Shown here: positions 16,052 through 24,831 of the stretch, piece by piece
How positions within the stretch are numbered: the first letter of the stretch is position 1
Layout: each line of letters opens with the position of its first letter
Assembly (NCBI GenBank): GCA_046594215.1
Contig: JBKJPX010000014.1
Span: forward strand, 92,155 to 156,154
Origin: Panacagrimonas sp046594215
GTDB taxonomy: Bacteria > Pseudomonadota > Gammaproteobacteria > Nevskiales > Nevskiaceae
Reading direction: 5' to 3'
DNA length: 64,000 nt
Made by a program: the position numbers and the translations under genes
Notes under the pieces: generated by a model
What the model saw: the letters and a program-made list of their open reading frames with translations, nothing else
What the model was told of the DNA's origin: nothing
Databases searched by the model: none

Positions 16052-16831
16052 TTACTTGCGCGGCGGAAGCGGGATCAGCGCCGAGGTCGTGCGAACGTAT
16101 TCGGCGTAGTCGCGCTTGCGACGGATCATCTCGGCCTCCATGAGCGGCACGCCGGACATCTTCATGAGCAGGAAGGCCATCACCAGCGGCGCGCCCAGCG
16201 TGACCCACCACCACGGCATGCCCCAGGCCAGCACGACGTAGGCCATCCAGTGCAGGCACTCGAAGAAATAGTTGGGATGGCGCGACCAGCGCCACAGGCC
16301 CACGCGGCAGACCTCGCCCTTGTTCGAGGAGTCGGTGCGGAAGCGCTCGAGCTGGGCATCCGCGATCCCCTCGCCCGCCACCGACGCGATCCAGATCGCG
16401 ATCGCCGCCACGAAACAGGCCACCGGCGGCAAGTCGTCACGCCACGCCAGCGGCAGGAAGGCGCTGGCCGAGAGCATCAGGGTGAACAAGTTCTGGAACT
16501 GGAAGAACCAGAACATGTTGCGGTCGGCGTGCGCGCCCCAGTCCTTTCGGAACTTCGCGTACCGCCAGTCCTCCGGCTTCCCCCAGTTGCGAAGGAACAG
16601 ATGTACGCCCAGGCGCAGTCCCCAGGCGCCACCCATCGCGGCCATCGCGAGCCGCACCAGGGGGGGCGCGTCACCCAGGGCCGCGTAGAAAACGGCCAGG
16701 CCGCCCAGGGTCACCGCCCACACCGAATCCACCAGCCCGCCGTTGCGGGTACGCAACTGCACGATCCAGGCGAACGTCTTGGCCGCGATCACGATCGCGA
16801 CAGAAATCAGGAAAGCCTTGAGAGGCGTCAT
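16052..16831 (-). CDS. DUF1295 / steroid 5-alpha-reductase-like membrane protein
   Basis: This 259-aa integral membrane protein has about six hydrophobic segments. The C-terminal family signature is WRWSRHPNYFFECLHW (~190). It belongs to DUF1295, related in fold to steroid 5-alpha reductases and isoprenylcysteine methyltransferases, which act on lipidic substrates at the membrane. The ATG at 16831 is preceded by no gene for about 70 bases, so it is probably the first gene of the lipid operon. DUF1295 next to a CFA-type methyltransferase is a recurrent bacterial pairing; the product is not established here. Confidence 0.85.
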   Translation of the reverse strand: MTPLKAFLISVAIVIAAKTFAWIVQLRTRNGGLVDSVWAVTLGGLAVFYAALGDAPPLVRLAMAAMGGAWGLRLGVHLFLRNWGKPEDWRYAKFRKDWGAHADRNMFWFFQFQNLFTLMLSASAFLPLAWRDDLPPVACFVAAIAIWIASVAGEGIADAQLERFRTDSSNKGEVCRVGLWRWSRHPNYFFECLHWMAYVVLAWGMPWWWVTLGAPLVMAFLLMKMSGVPLMEAEMIRRKRDYAEYVRTTSALIPLPPRK

Positions 16832-16899
16832 GGCGAGGCACGTTACACCTCGTTGATTACGCAGCGCACGCCGCTGCGGATTCGCCGCGTCGCGAGCAA

Positions 16900-17670
16900 C
16901 TACTCGAGCAGCAGCTGCGCAAGTCGTGCGCGATCGGCGTCGGCGAGGCCCAGGGCTTCGCGCAGGAAGCGGTCCTCGCCGCCCCAGCCCGAATCGATCG
17001 CCTCGAACGAAGCCTCCAGGTATTCCGGCGCCGCCGCTCCGACCGCCGCGTAGGCGCCAGGATCGACGTCCCGATGGAACAGGTGCCAGAGCTCGCGTCG
17101 ATGCAGGGGCCGGTCGCTGATCACGTAGTCGGCAAGGATCGCGTCGCGGGGCACGCCCAGGCACAACAGGATGATCGCGGCAGCAAAACCTGTGCGGTCC
17201 TTCCCGCTGGCGCAATGCACGAGGAATGGCAGCGCACCTGGCTCGAGCAAGGCCTTGAACATCCCCGCGTAGAACTCGCGGTGGACCGTAGCGATCGCGC
17301 GATAGTGATCTCGCATGTAGGCGCGGGCACCGTCGCCCATCATCTCGCCGCGGTTGACCGCGTCCCAGGCAGCCTGCGTGCCCTGCGGCGTGAAGCCCAG
17401 GCCAAGGCTGCGCGGCGGCGTCGCCGAGGGCAGACGATTGGGCCAGCGCTCGCGCTCTTTTTCGGCGCGGAAGTCACAGACGGTGCGGATCCCCAGCGCC
17501 GCGAAGCGCTCGAGATCGGCGTCGGTGAACTGCCACAGTGCATCGGAGCGGTAGAGGCGTCCGCGTGCGACGCGCCGGCCGTCACGCGTGATCGCGCCGC
17601 CGAAGTCGCGGAAATTGATCGCGCCTTCGAACGCGATTCGGTCTTCGGGTCGGCCGGTTTCTGGCGTCAT
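16900..17670 (-). CDS. Tyrosine-protein phosphatase (Y_phosphatase3 family)
   Basis: This 256-aa cytoplasmic phosphatase has the active-site loop HCASGKDRTG (~155), giving the catalytic Cys and Arg of the HCxxGKDRTG type. The N-terminal NFRDFGG (~19-25) and YRSDAL boxes are typical of the lipid/tyrosine phosphatase family that includes LipA and mycobacterial PtpB. These enzymes dephosphorylate phosphotyrosine or phosphoinositides. No partner kinase is visible. It is transcribed away from the PEP-swivel gene, sharing a 120-base divergent promoter region that contains a palindrome. Confidence 0.9.
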   Translation of the reverse strand: MTPETGRPEDRIAFEGAINFRDFGGAITRDGRRVARGRLYRSDALWQFTDADLERFAALGIRTVCDFRAEKERERWPNRLPSATPPRSLGLGFTPQGTQAAWDAVNRGEMMGDGARAYMRDHYRAIATVHREFYAGMFKALLEPGALPFLVHCASGKDRTGFAAAIILLCLGVPRDAILADYVISDRPLHRRELWHLFHRDVDPGAYAAVGAAAPEYLEASFEAIDSGWGGEDRFLREALGLADADRARLAQLLLE

Positions 17671-17700
17671 GACGGGCAGGTCTGGAACGTTGCAGTGATT

Positions 17701-17720
17701 GTTCTACAATCGCGTAGAAC
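17701..17720. promoter_or_regulatory. Palindromic operator-like site between divergent genes
   Basis: A perfect 7-bp inverted repeat, GTTCTAC and GTAGAAC, is separated by 6 bases (arms 17701-17707 and 17714-17720). It lies 31 bases upstream of the tyrosine phosphatase start and 70 bases upstream of the PEP-swivel start. Spacing and symmetry fit a dimeric repressor such as TetR or LysR types. The overlapping TACAAT and TATACC hexamers could be -10 elements. No regulator gene is adjacent, so the binding protein is unknown. Confidence 0.4.
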
Positions 17721-17790
17721 TATACCGGCCCCCTTTGTACATGCGGTGCAGGCGGGCCGACAACGGAAAAAAACCTAGCGAGGAGTTTCG

Positions 17791-18534
17791 ATGGCCAGAC
17801 TGTTCGTGGATACCGACAAGTTCTCCGACGGTGAAGGGCCGCCGATCGTCGACGCGTACCACAGCGCGCTCAAGGACCTTGTGCGCCGCAAGCTCGATGC
17901 GTCGGGCGGCGACTGGAACGATTTTGTGTTCGGCAAGGCCCAGGAGCTGATCACGGCCAGCGATATCGAGGCCGTCGAAGCCCGTCTGCTGGCGACCGGC
18001 CACCGGTTCACGGTCTCCGCGATGATCTCGCAACGCGAGCGCCCGGACGCCTACAAGGCGCCGGCCGGCAGCGAAGACCCCGCGACATTCTCGTTCGAAC
18101 ATGCCGAGGCGCGCGTCGCACAGGCCGACGATCGGGGACGCGAGGTGCGCGGCCAGGGGGACAACGTGGTGCAGAACGCGAAGAACACGGTCGGCACCGC
18201 GCGCTACTTCCGCAACAACGACAACGTCCTGCAGTGCCTCAACGAAGGGGTCCCGCCCGAAACCATCGCCATCATCGACGACAGCGGCGGCACACTCACC
18301 GCGCCGATCCTGGAGAAGTTCAAAGGCGTGATCTGCGCCGGCGGCACCATCCGTTCTCACCTGGGCATCCTGACCCGCGAGTACGGCATTCCCTGCCTGA
18401 TGAACGCGAAGATCAGCGGCATCCACGAAGGCGACACGGTGGAACTCGAGACCTCCGGCCCGGCCAAGACCGGCGAGATGTACCAGCGCGGCGAAGACGG
18501 TTCGGTGCGCATCTGGAAGCACGCCAGAAAGTGA
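17791..18534 (+). CDS. Stand-alone PEP-utilising enzyme mobile (phosphohistidine swivel) domain protein
   Basis: The second half (~165-235) of this 247-aa protein is a PEP-utiliser mobile domain: CAGGTIRSHLGILTREYGIP. The His in GTIRSH sits where PEP synthase, PPDK and enzyme I carry the catalytic phosphohistidine. The first ~160 residues are not recognised. The ATP-grasp and TIM-barrel domains that normally accompany the swivel are absent, as in phenylphosphate synthase subunits or separate 'mobile subunit' proteins. A good Shine-Dalgarno (GAGGAG) precedes the ATG. It is followed after 5 bases by an unknown 520-aa gene, so the two probably form one enzyme or module. Confidence 0.78.
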   Translation: MARLFVDTDKFSDGEGPPIVDAYHSALKDLVRRKLDASGGDWNDFVFGKAQELITASDIEAVEARLLATGHRFTVSAMISQRERPDAYKAPAGSEDPATFSFEHAEARVAQADDRGREVRGQGDNVVQNAKNTVGTARYFRNNDNVLQCLNEGVPPETIAIIDDSGGTLTAPILEKFKGVICAGGTIRSHLGILTREYGIPCLMNAKISGIHEGDTVELETSGPAKTGEMYQRGEDGSVRIWKHARK

Positions 18535-18539
18535 ATCCC

Positions 18540-20102
18540 ATGAGCAAAAAAGAATTCAGCTATGCGCAGCTGCTGGAAACCAACAACCTGTTGCAGAACC
18601 ACGGCGAGGAGACCTACTGGCTGTGCGTCACGCGCACGGTGCAGGAGTCCAAGCTGTTCCCCGTCTCGGCCTACATCCTGCTCTCCTACCTCAACGCGTT
18701 CTACCGCTGGCCGACCCTGCTGCGGAAGATCGAGAAGCACATGCCGGCCGAGCGTATCGCCGACCGCGTGCGCAACGCCACCACCAAGATCGAGACGATC
18801 GGGACCGGCTGGTGCCTGCCCAATTTTTATCTCCTGGGCCGTGAGCATCTGATCAACATGGGCATGATCCGGCCGCAGGACGGACTGGAAGACGTGGCCT
18901 ACGTGCTCGACTTCTGGAAGCGCTACTCGCTGTCCTGGCGTCGCAACGAGGGTCACATCAGCGCCCGCGAAGCCAATCATCGCTGCCAGATCTACCCCGA
19001 GCGCAAGCTGCAGGTGTTCCACGCCGACCAGTATCCCTGCGAGGCGGGCGACGCCCTGCACGCGGCGGCCGGCAAGTTCATGGCCGCGACCGCGCAGTTC
19101 GGCTTCCTGGCCTCGTGCGAGTCCCGCGTGTCGATGACCGCGCACGGCCCTTACAAGATGTCCGACAACGTCGAGATGCTGGTGCGCAATTTCTACGACC
19201 TGTCGCAGTCCGACTATCCCTGGCTGGACGGCGTGGGCGACGACATCCCTTACAACTGCCTGACCGTCACCACCTCGGTGAAGGACACGCACTTCTACCT
19301 CGTCGACGACTGGGGCAGCTTCGAGGCCAAGCCCGACTACAAGGCCGAGAACATCTGCGGCATCGGGCTCTACACCTCGGACCCGCTGACCGAGACCCAC
19401 GTACCGGTGGGGATGGGCAGCCGCGAGGAGCTGGTCAAGACCTTCGAGGACCTGGCCGAGAAGATGCGCGAGGCCAACACCAAGCTCTGGCGGCGCATGA
19501 CGACCTTCACGCGCGACCAGCTGCTGGATGCCGGCGCGCTGGTGTACTACTCGATCATCAAGGACATCGCCCACTTCGCGGGCTGCTACGAGATCGACGA
19601 CTGGATGCAGATCGACGAGCGCGCGAACCGCTTCCGCGGTCTGCTCAACGACGAGTATTCGAACGAGGTGCTCGGTGCGATGCTGGTGCCCCTGACCCTG
19701 CCAAGCTCGCAGGTGCAGGAGTACTTCATGATGCTGCACGGCAACCAGGCGCGCCGCGTCTACACGCCGTTCCAGTACGCGCTGCTGGGCAAGGACGACT
19801 ACGTGGGCTCGGTCGGCGGCCTGCGGCCCGGCAGCAGCACGCTGCCCAAGAAGGTCGACCGCTACGTCACTTCGCAAGGGCCGCTGACCAACGCCGAGTT
19901 CAACAAGCGGGTGAAAGCCTTCACGCCCGCGCTCGCCACCGAAAAATTCCGCGACCTCGACGAGACCTGGGTGAAGTACCACCACGACACGCCGCTGGCC
20001 AACGAGATGTACACGATCGAACAGCAGTACTCGCGCAAGCTCAAGGGCAAGGGTGCGGGGCTACGCCGGGCCGACGTCGAGGCGCTGCGCGACAAGTCGT
20101 AG
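18540..20102 (+). CDS. Conserved-looking protein of unknown function, partner of PEP-swivel protein
   Basis: I do not recognise this 520-aa soluble protein. It has no signal peptide or clear membrane span. It is unusually rich in aromatic residues and Cys for this region (for example WCLPNFYLLG, FAGCYEIDDWMQID, LASCESRVSMTAHGPY). The C-terminus is basic and helical. It has no Walker, Rossmann or ATP-grasp signature that I can see. The start at 18540 is chosen because it lies 5 bases after the swivel gene stop; the longer open frame upstream is a shadow. Codon use matches the neighbours. Substrate-binding or catalytic subunit of a phosphotransfer enzyme is an inference from gene order only. 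Confidence 0.75.
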   Translation: MSKKEFSYAQLLETNNLLQNHGEETYWLCVTRTVQESKLFPVSAYILLSYLNAFYRWPTLLRKIEKHMPAERIADRVRNATTKIETIGTGWCLPNFYLLGREHLINMGMIRPQDGLEDVAYVLDFWKRYSLSWRRNEGHISAREANHRCQIYPERKLQVFHADQYPCEAGDALHAAAGKFMAATAQFGFLASCESRVSMTAHGPYKMSDNVEMLVRNFYDLSQSDYPWLDGVGDDIPYNCLTVTTSVKDTHFYLVDDWGSFEAKPDYKAENICGIGLYTSDPLTETHVPVGMGSREELVKTFEDLAEKMREANTKLWRRMTTFTRDQLLDAGALVYYSIIKDIAHFAGCYEIDDWMQIDERANRFRGLLNDEYSNEVLGAMLVPLTLPSSQVQEYFMMLHGNQARRVYTPFQYALLGKDDYVGSVGGLRPGSSTLPKKVDRYVTSQGPLTNAEFNKRVKAFTPALATEKFRDLDETWVKYHHDTPLANEMYTIEQQYSRKLKGKGAGLRRADVEALRDKS

Positions 20103-20118
20103 GTGGCGCGGCGCGCGA

Positions 20119-20436
20119 TCAGGCCTTGCGCGGCGCGGGCTTCACGACGGCCGCGAAGACCTTGAGACCGGCGCCCGTGTCGACCGCGCGCCGGTAGGCC
20201 TCGAGCACCGGCGCGTCCATCGCGTCGCCGGCGTCCTGTGGCAAGGTTCCGGCGCGCGTGATGTCGACTTCGACCCAGCCCTGCGACTGCGCCGCAGCCG
20301 CGGCGGCGGCGAGATCGTGCTCGCGGCCCGGCGACTGGCGCAGGAAGATCAGCATCGGGTGGTGCTCGCCGGCCGGGACGTCCTCGACGCTGGCGGACTC
20401 GGCAACCGCGCTGAACATGTGGATCTCGTGGCTCAT
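20119..20436 (-). CDS. Small hypothetical protein
   Basis: This 105-aa protein convergent with the 520-aa gene carries no motif I can name. The start at 20436 (MSHEIHMF) is preferred to an upstream in-frame ATG because the extra 14 residues are Arg/Pro-rich and unlike a protein start. It contains an Ala-rich helix (~38-46) and a VEVDITRAG segment suggesting a small alpha/beta fold. Coding bias matches its neighbours, so it is probably real. Confidence 0.6.
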   Translation of the reverse strand: MSHEIHMFSAVAESASVEDVPAGEHHPMLIFLRQSPGREHDLAAAAAAAQSQGWVEVDITRAGTLPQDAGDAMDAPVLEAYRRAVDTGAGLKVFAAVVKPAPRKA

Positions 20437-20648
20437 CGGTGTACGTGCAGGACGTCGCTCAGAGAAATCGGGCCGCATCCTACGCCGCGTGGATCGGGCC
20501 GGCAGCCCCTCCCACGCGTGCGGGCCCTGGGCACGAGGCCGCTGCCTCGTGAGCCGCGGCAGGCGCTCGCCTACACTTCGCCGCGTGAAAGGCGTCGCGG
20601 TCCGACTGCGCGCCCTGACCCACGCAAGAATCCAGGGAGAGAGTCGCG

Positions 20649-21914
20649 ATGGAAACCGGGGGTCTGGGCAGGCGCCACGTGCTGGTGCTGATGTGCTTCG
20701 CGGCCGCCTTCGTCTGCTACATCGATCGCGTCAACATCTCGATCGCCATCATCCCGATGGCCGAGCATTTCGGCTGGTCGCAAACGCAGAAGGGCTTCGT
20801 GATGTCGTCCTTCTTCATCGGCTACATGCTCGGGCAGATCCCGTTCGGCTGGCTCGCCAATCGCATCGGCGGCCGCTGGGTCCTGGGCGCTGCACTGATC
20901 GTGTGGTCGATCTTCACCGCGTTCACGCCGATCGCCGCGCTGGCGGGCATGACGGCGTTGGTGCTCGCGCGCATCGTCATGGGCATGGGCGAGGCGGCCA
21001 CGTTTCCCGCCACCTACAACCTGTACGCGAAGTGGATCCCTCGCGCGGAGCGCTCGCGCGCAGTGGCCTTCACGCTCGGAGGCATTCCGCTGGGCACGGT
21101 GCTGGGCCTGGCGCTATCGGGCTACCTGGTCGCGCAGTTCGGCTGGGAGAGCGTGTTCTATACGTTTGGAGCAGTCGGCGTGGTACTGGCAGTGTTCTGG
21201 TACGCGGTCGTGCGCGACTCGCCGGCGCAGCATCCCGGCGTGTCGGAGACGGAACACAAGATCATCGCGACCGGCATCGATATGAAGAACGAGGCGCGCA
21301 CGCCACTGCCGGTGGCCAAGCTGGTGCGCTCGACCGCGTTCTGGGCGCTGGTGATCAACCACTTCTGCAGCAATTGGATCCTTTACGTGCTGCTGTCCTG
21401 GCTGCCGAGCTATTTCCGCGACGTGCAGCACTTCACCATCGCCAAGGCGGGACTCGCCGCGTCCGCGCCCTGGCTGAGCATGTTCGCGATGGCCAATATC
21501 TCAGCCTGGGTCGCGGATCGAATGGTCGGAAATGGCGTCTCGGTTTCCCTGCTGCGCAAGATCATGCAGTGCATCGGCCTGTTGGGTTCTTCGGCATTCC
21601 TGCTGCTGACCCTGGGCGCGGACTCGCCGACCGAGGCCATCCTCCTGATCTGCGGCGCCCTGGGGGCGCTGGGCTTCACCTGGGCGGGTTATGCGCCGAA
21701 CCACCTCGAGATCGCGCCCAGGCACGCCGACATCCTTATGGGCATCACCAACACTGCGGCGACCATTCCCGGGATCGTCGGCGTGGCCGTGTCGGGCTGG
21801 CTGCTCGACACCACGGGTTCCTACGTGTCGGTGTTCGTGCTCGCGGCCGGCATCACCTCGATCGGCGCGCTGGCCTGGATCCTGTTCCAGCGTTCCACGC
21901 CGATCTACGACTGA
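20649..21914 (+). CDS. MFS transporter, anion:cation symporter (ACS) type
   Basis: This 421-aa protein has twelve hydrophobic segments. Helix 1 carries the ACS-family YIDRVNIS, and the loop 2-3 motif reads GWLANRIGGRW. The family (glucarate, galactonate, phthalate, tartrate carriers) takes up organic anions with protons. A strong Shine-Dalgarno (GGGAGAGA) precedes the ATG. The 3-hydroxybutyrate dehydrogenase gene starts 20 bases downstream, so a hydroxy acid such as 3-hydroxybutyrate is a candidate substrate, by context only. Confidence 0.9.
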   Translation: METGGLGRRHVLVLMCFAAAFVCYIDRVNISIAIIPMAEHFGWSQTQKGFVMSSFFIGYMLGQIPFGWLANRIGGRWVLGAALIVWSIFTAFTPIAALAGMTALVLARIVMGMGEAATFPATYNLYAKWIPRAERSRAVAFTLGGIPLGTVLGLALSGYLVAQFGWESVFYTFGAVGVVLAVFWYAVVRDSPAQHPGVSETEHKIIATGIDMKNEARTPLPVAKLVRSTAFWALVINHFCSNWILYVLLSWLPSYFRDVQHFTIAKAGLAASAPWLSMFAMANISAWVADRMVGNGVSVSLLRKIMQCIGLLGSSAFLLLTLGADSPTEAILLICGALGALGFTWAGYAPNHLEIAPRHADILMGITNTAATIPGIVGVAVSGWLLDTTGSYVSVFVLAAGITSIGALAWILFQRSTPIYD

Positions 21915-21933
21915 CCGGACCGGAGACAAGCAC

Positions 21934-22716
21934 ATGCTGAAAGGAAAATCCGCGCTCGTGACCGGCTCGACCAGCGGCATTGGCCTGGGCATCGCCACGG
22001 GCCTGGCCGAAGCGGGCGTGAACGTCATGCTCAACGGCTTCGGAGACGCCGCGACCATCGATACGCTACGCGCGGCGCTGGCACAGCGCACCGGCACGGA
22101 CGTGGCCTACTCGCCGGCGGACATGACCAGACCCGACGAGATCGCGGCGATGATCGCGCAGGCCGAAACACGGTTCGGCTCGCTCGATGTGCTCGTGAAC
22201 AACGCCGGCATCCAGCACGTGTCGCCGGTCGACGAGTTCCCGCTGGCCAAGTGGGATCAGATCATCGCGATCAACCTGTCCTCGAACTTCCACACCATCC
22301 GCGCGGCGCTGCCGGGCATGAAGCGGCGCAACTGGGGCCGCATCGTCAACATCGCGTCCGCGCATGGCCTGGTGGCTTCGCCGTTCAAGTCCGCCTATGT
22401 CGCGGCCAAGCACGGCGTGGTGGGCCTGACCAAGACGGTGGCGCTGGAAGTGGCGGAGACCGGCATCACCTGCGTGGCGATCTGCCCCGGCTACGTGCGC
22501 ACGCCGCTGGTCGAAAACCAGATTCGCGACCAGGCCAAGGTCCACGGCAAGCCGGAGGCCGAGGTGATCCGCGACGTGATCCTGGCGGCGCAACCGAACA
22601 AGCGCTTCGTCGAGATCAAGGAGCTGTCGGACCTGGTGCTGTTCCTGTGCTCGCCGGCGGGCGCGTCGATCAGCGGCAGCGCGCTGCAGGTCGATGGCGC
22701 CTGGACGGCGCGCTGA
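21934..22716 (+). CDS. bdhA: 3-hydroxybutyrate dehydrogenase (SDR family)
   Basis: This 260-aa NAD-dependent short-chain dehydrogenase interconverts D-3-hydroxybutyrate and acetoacetate. Visible motifs are the nucleotide loop TGSTSGIG (~10-17), NNAGIQHV (~90), and the catalytic Ser in NIASAHGL with YVAAK (~140-158). The substrate-side HGL and the loop after PGYVRTPLV resemble BdhA proteins more than general SDRs. It lies 19 bases after the MFS gene, suggesting uptake plus oxidation of hydroxybutyrate, perhaps in polyhydroxybutyrate turnover. The assignment to BdhA within the SDR family is good but not certain. Confidence 0.88.
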   Translation: MLKGKSALVTGSTSGIGLGIATGLAEAGVNVMLNGFGDAATIDTLRAALAQRTGTDVAYSPADMTRPDEIAAMIAQAETRFGSLDVLVNNAGIQHVSPVDEFPLAKWDQIIAINLSSNFHTIRAALPGMKRRNWGRIVNIASAHGLVASPFKSAYVAAKHGVVGLTKTVALEVAETGITCVAICPGYVRTPLVENQIRDQAKVHGKPEAEVIRDVILAAQPNKRFVEIKELSDLVLFLCSPAGASISGSALQVDGAWTAR

Positions 22717-22735
22717 GGAGACCCGGGCCAGGCCT

Positions 22736-23137
22736 TCAGGCCTTCGACAGGTGCGCCAGCGCGGCGCCGTGCTGTTCCCAGTTCAGCCCGTCGAAATCCT
22801 CGTAGTCGATCGCCTCGAAGCTGCTGCGGTCCACGCAGCGCAGGTTGATCGAGAAGCCATCGGGGTTCGAGCGCGGCACGTAGTAGCTCTTGATGCCGCA
22901 GGTCGCGCAGAACAGATGCTTCGCGATGCCGGTGTTGAAGGTGTACGTGCGCAGCGCGCCCGGATCGGCCAGAAGAGTGAAATGGGGGCCCGGCACGATC
23001 AGGTGCTCGAAGCCCGTCATCCCGCACATCGAGCAGTTGCAGCGCTGCACGAGCACCCGCGCGGGCGCGCGGAAGCGGTAGCGCACCGCGCCGCAGTGGC
23101 AACCCCCGTGATGCTCCAGCAACGCCTCGTGGCTCAT
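22736..23137 (-). CDS. GFA-family zinc protein (Mss4-like)
   Basis: This 133-aa protein has the GFA/Mss4-like zinc-binding cysteines: CHCGAVRYRF (~13), CNCSMCG (~33) and FCATCGIKSYY (~80). The family is named for glutathione-dependent formaldehyde-activating enzyme, although most members have unknown substrates. The start is the ATG at 23137; longer open frames upstream run into the dapF promoter region. It is divergent from dapF and convergent with bdhA. Confidence 0.87.
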   Translation of the reverse strand: MSHEALLEHHGGCHCGAVRYRFRAPARVLVQRCNCSMCGMTGFEHLIVPGPHFTLLADPGALRTYTFNTGIAKHLFCATCGIKSYYVPRSNPDGFSINLRCVDRSSFEAIDYEDFDGLNWEQHGAALAHLSKA

Positions 23138-23240
23138 CGGATCCGCCTGCCTCGCAATGGTGGGGCCGCATGAAAAGACAATAGAATGTAACAGTCGCCA
23201 CATGGCCTTTTCGAACCCTGCGCGGGTCGCGTTTTCGAGC

Positions 23241-24077
23241 ATGCAACTGCGCTTCACCAAGATGCACGGCACCGGTAACGACTTCGTCGTGATCGACGCC
23301 ACGCGCGCGCGCTTCGCGCCGACGCCCACCCTGCTCCGCCGCCTGACGGACCGCCGTTTCGGCGTGGGCTGCGACCAGGTGCTCGTGGTCGAGGCGGCCT
23401 CGCGTCCCGACGTGGATTTCGACTATCGCATCTTCAACGCCGACGGCTCCGAAGTGGGCCAGTGCGGCAACGGCTCGCGCTGCCTCGCGCAATTCGTTGC
23501 CGAGCAGGGGCTGTCGGAGAAGTCGCGACTTCGCGTGCGGACCAGCACCTCGATCCTGGAACTGCAACGCCGTGACGACGGCCAGGTCACGGTGAACATG
23601 GGCGCTCCGCGCTTCGAGCCGCGCGACATCCCGCTCCGGGCCGCCGAGCGCCGCGAGCGCTACATGCTCGAGGTCGACGGACAGCGCGTCGAGTTCGGCG
23701 CCGTGAGCATGGGCAACCCGCACCTGGTCATGGAGGTCGCGGACGTCGATCGCGCGCCGGTGGCCACGCTCGGCCCCAAGCTGGAGCCGCACCCGGACTT
23801 CCCGGAGCGCGTGAATGTCGGCTTCCTGCAGATCGCGTCGCGCGAGCTCGTTCGCCTGCGCGTGTACGAGCGCGGCGCCGGCGAGACGCTGGCCTGCGGC
23901 AGCGGCGCCTGCGCCGCCGTCGCGGTCGGCCAGCTGTGGAATCGTCTCGACCCGCGCGTCACGGTGCAGGTCCGCGGCGGAGAGCTGATCATCGAATCCA
24001 GGGGCGCGAAGGAACCGGTTCTGATGACCGGCCCGGCCCAGACCGTATTCAGGGGAGAACTCGAGTGGACCGAATGA
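23241..24077 (+). CDS. dapF: Diaminopimelate epimerase
   Basis: This 278-aa enzyme converts LL- to meso-diaminopimelate for lysine and peptidoglycan synthesis. Both catalytic cysteines are in canonical boxes: GQCGNGSRC (~75) and ACGSGACAA (~220). The start MQLRFTKMHGTGNDF matches the family; an in-frame ATG 13 codons earlier (23202) would add a non-family leader. It heads a dapF-DUF484-xerC operon. A possible -10 (TAGAAT, 23182-23187) lies upstream. Confidence 0.96.
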   Translation: MQLRFTKMHGTGNDFVVIDATRARFAPTPTLLRRLTDRRFGVGCDQVLVVEAASRPDVDFDYRIFNADGSEVGQCGNGSRCLAQFVAEQGLSEKSRLRVRTSTSILELQRRDDGQVTVNMGAPRFEPRDIPLRAAERRERYMLEVDGQRVEFGAVSMGNPHLVMEVADVDRAPVATLGPKLEPHPDFPERVNVGFLQIASRELVRLRVYERGAGETLACGSGACAAVAVGQLWNRLDPRVTVQVRGGELIIESRGAKEPVLMTGPAQTVFRGELEWTE

Positions 24078-24123
24078 GGGAAGCGTCAGGTGAAGCATGC
24101 AAGCAGACAACCGGGGTGAAGGC

Positions 24124-24831
24124 ATGAGCGCGTCGTCACCCGAGCCGGTCGCGGCAATCGCGCCTGCGTTGAACGCCGAAGAGGTTGCCGCCTACCTGCG
24201 CGCCACCCCGGACTTTCTGCTGCGTTTCCCGGAACTGCTGGAGACGCTCGAACTGCAGCACGCGAGCGGCTCGGCCGTGTCCCTGATCGAACGTCAGGTC
24301 GAAATCCTGCGCGGACGCAGCCAGCGCCTCGAGGATCGCCTCGGGAATCTGCTGGAAGCGGCCCGCGACAACGAACGCCGCGCCACCAGCGTGCACCGCC
24401 TGGCGCGCTCGCTGATCCGCGCACCCACGCTCGCCAGCGCCATCCTCGGCCTGCAGAGCAGCATGCGCGAGGACTTCGGCATCGACGAGGTCTTCGTCGG
24501 CATCGTCGGCCCCCTGCTCAAGCACACCAACATCGAAGGACTGGTGCGCCTCGAGATGGACGGACCGATCGCCCGGGCGTTCGACAACTTCTTCCGCACC
24601 AAGCTCATCGAGTGCGGGCCGCTGGCCGCCGCGCAGGCCAAGCTGCTGTTCCCGAAGTCCGCCGAGCTTCCGCAGTCCGCGGCGGTGGTGCCGCTCGAGA
24701 AGGAAAAGAACCTCGGCATGCTGGTGCTCGGCTCCAAGGATCCGCAGCGCTTCCAGCCGCGCCAGGGCCGCCTCTTCCTGGAAATGACGGCCGAACTCGT
24801 GTCCGCCGCGATCCGCGCCAAGCTCACGTGA
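24124..24831 (+). CDS. DUF484 family protein
   Basis: This 235-aa protein of the DUF484 family (YigA-like) has a GAF-like predicted fold. A conserved N-terminal segment reads EEVAAYLRATPDFLLRFPELL, then a coiled coil (~50-90), then a beta-rich half ending LFLEMTAELVSAAI. Its function is unknown, but it is almost always found between dapF and xerC. The start at 24124 has the Shine-Dalgarno GGGGTGAAGG; an ATG 9 codons earlier also has a good site. The stop overlaps the xerC GTG (GTGA). Confidence 0.9.
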   Translation: MSASSPEPVAAIAPALNAEEVAAYLRATPDFLLRFPELLETLELQHASGSAVSLIERQVEILRGRSQRLEDRLGNLLEAARDNERRATSVHRLARSLIRAPTLASAILGLQSSMREDFGIDEVFVGIVGPLLKHTNIEGLVRLEMDGPIARAFDNFFRTKLIECGPLAAAQAKLLFPKSAELPQSAAVVPLEKEKNLGMLVLGSKDPQRFQPRQGRLFLEMTAELVSAAIRAKLT

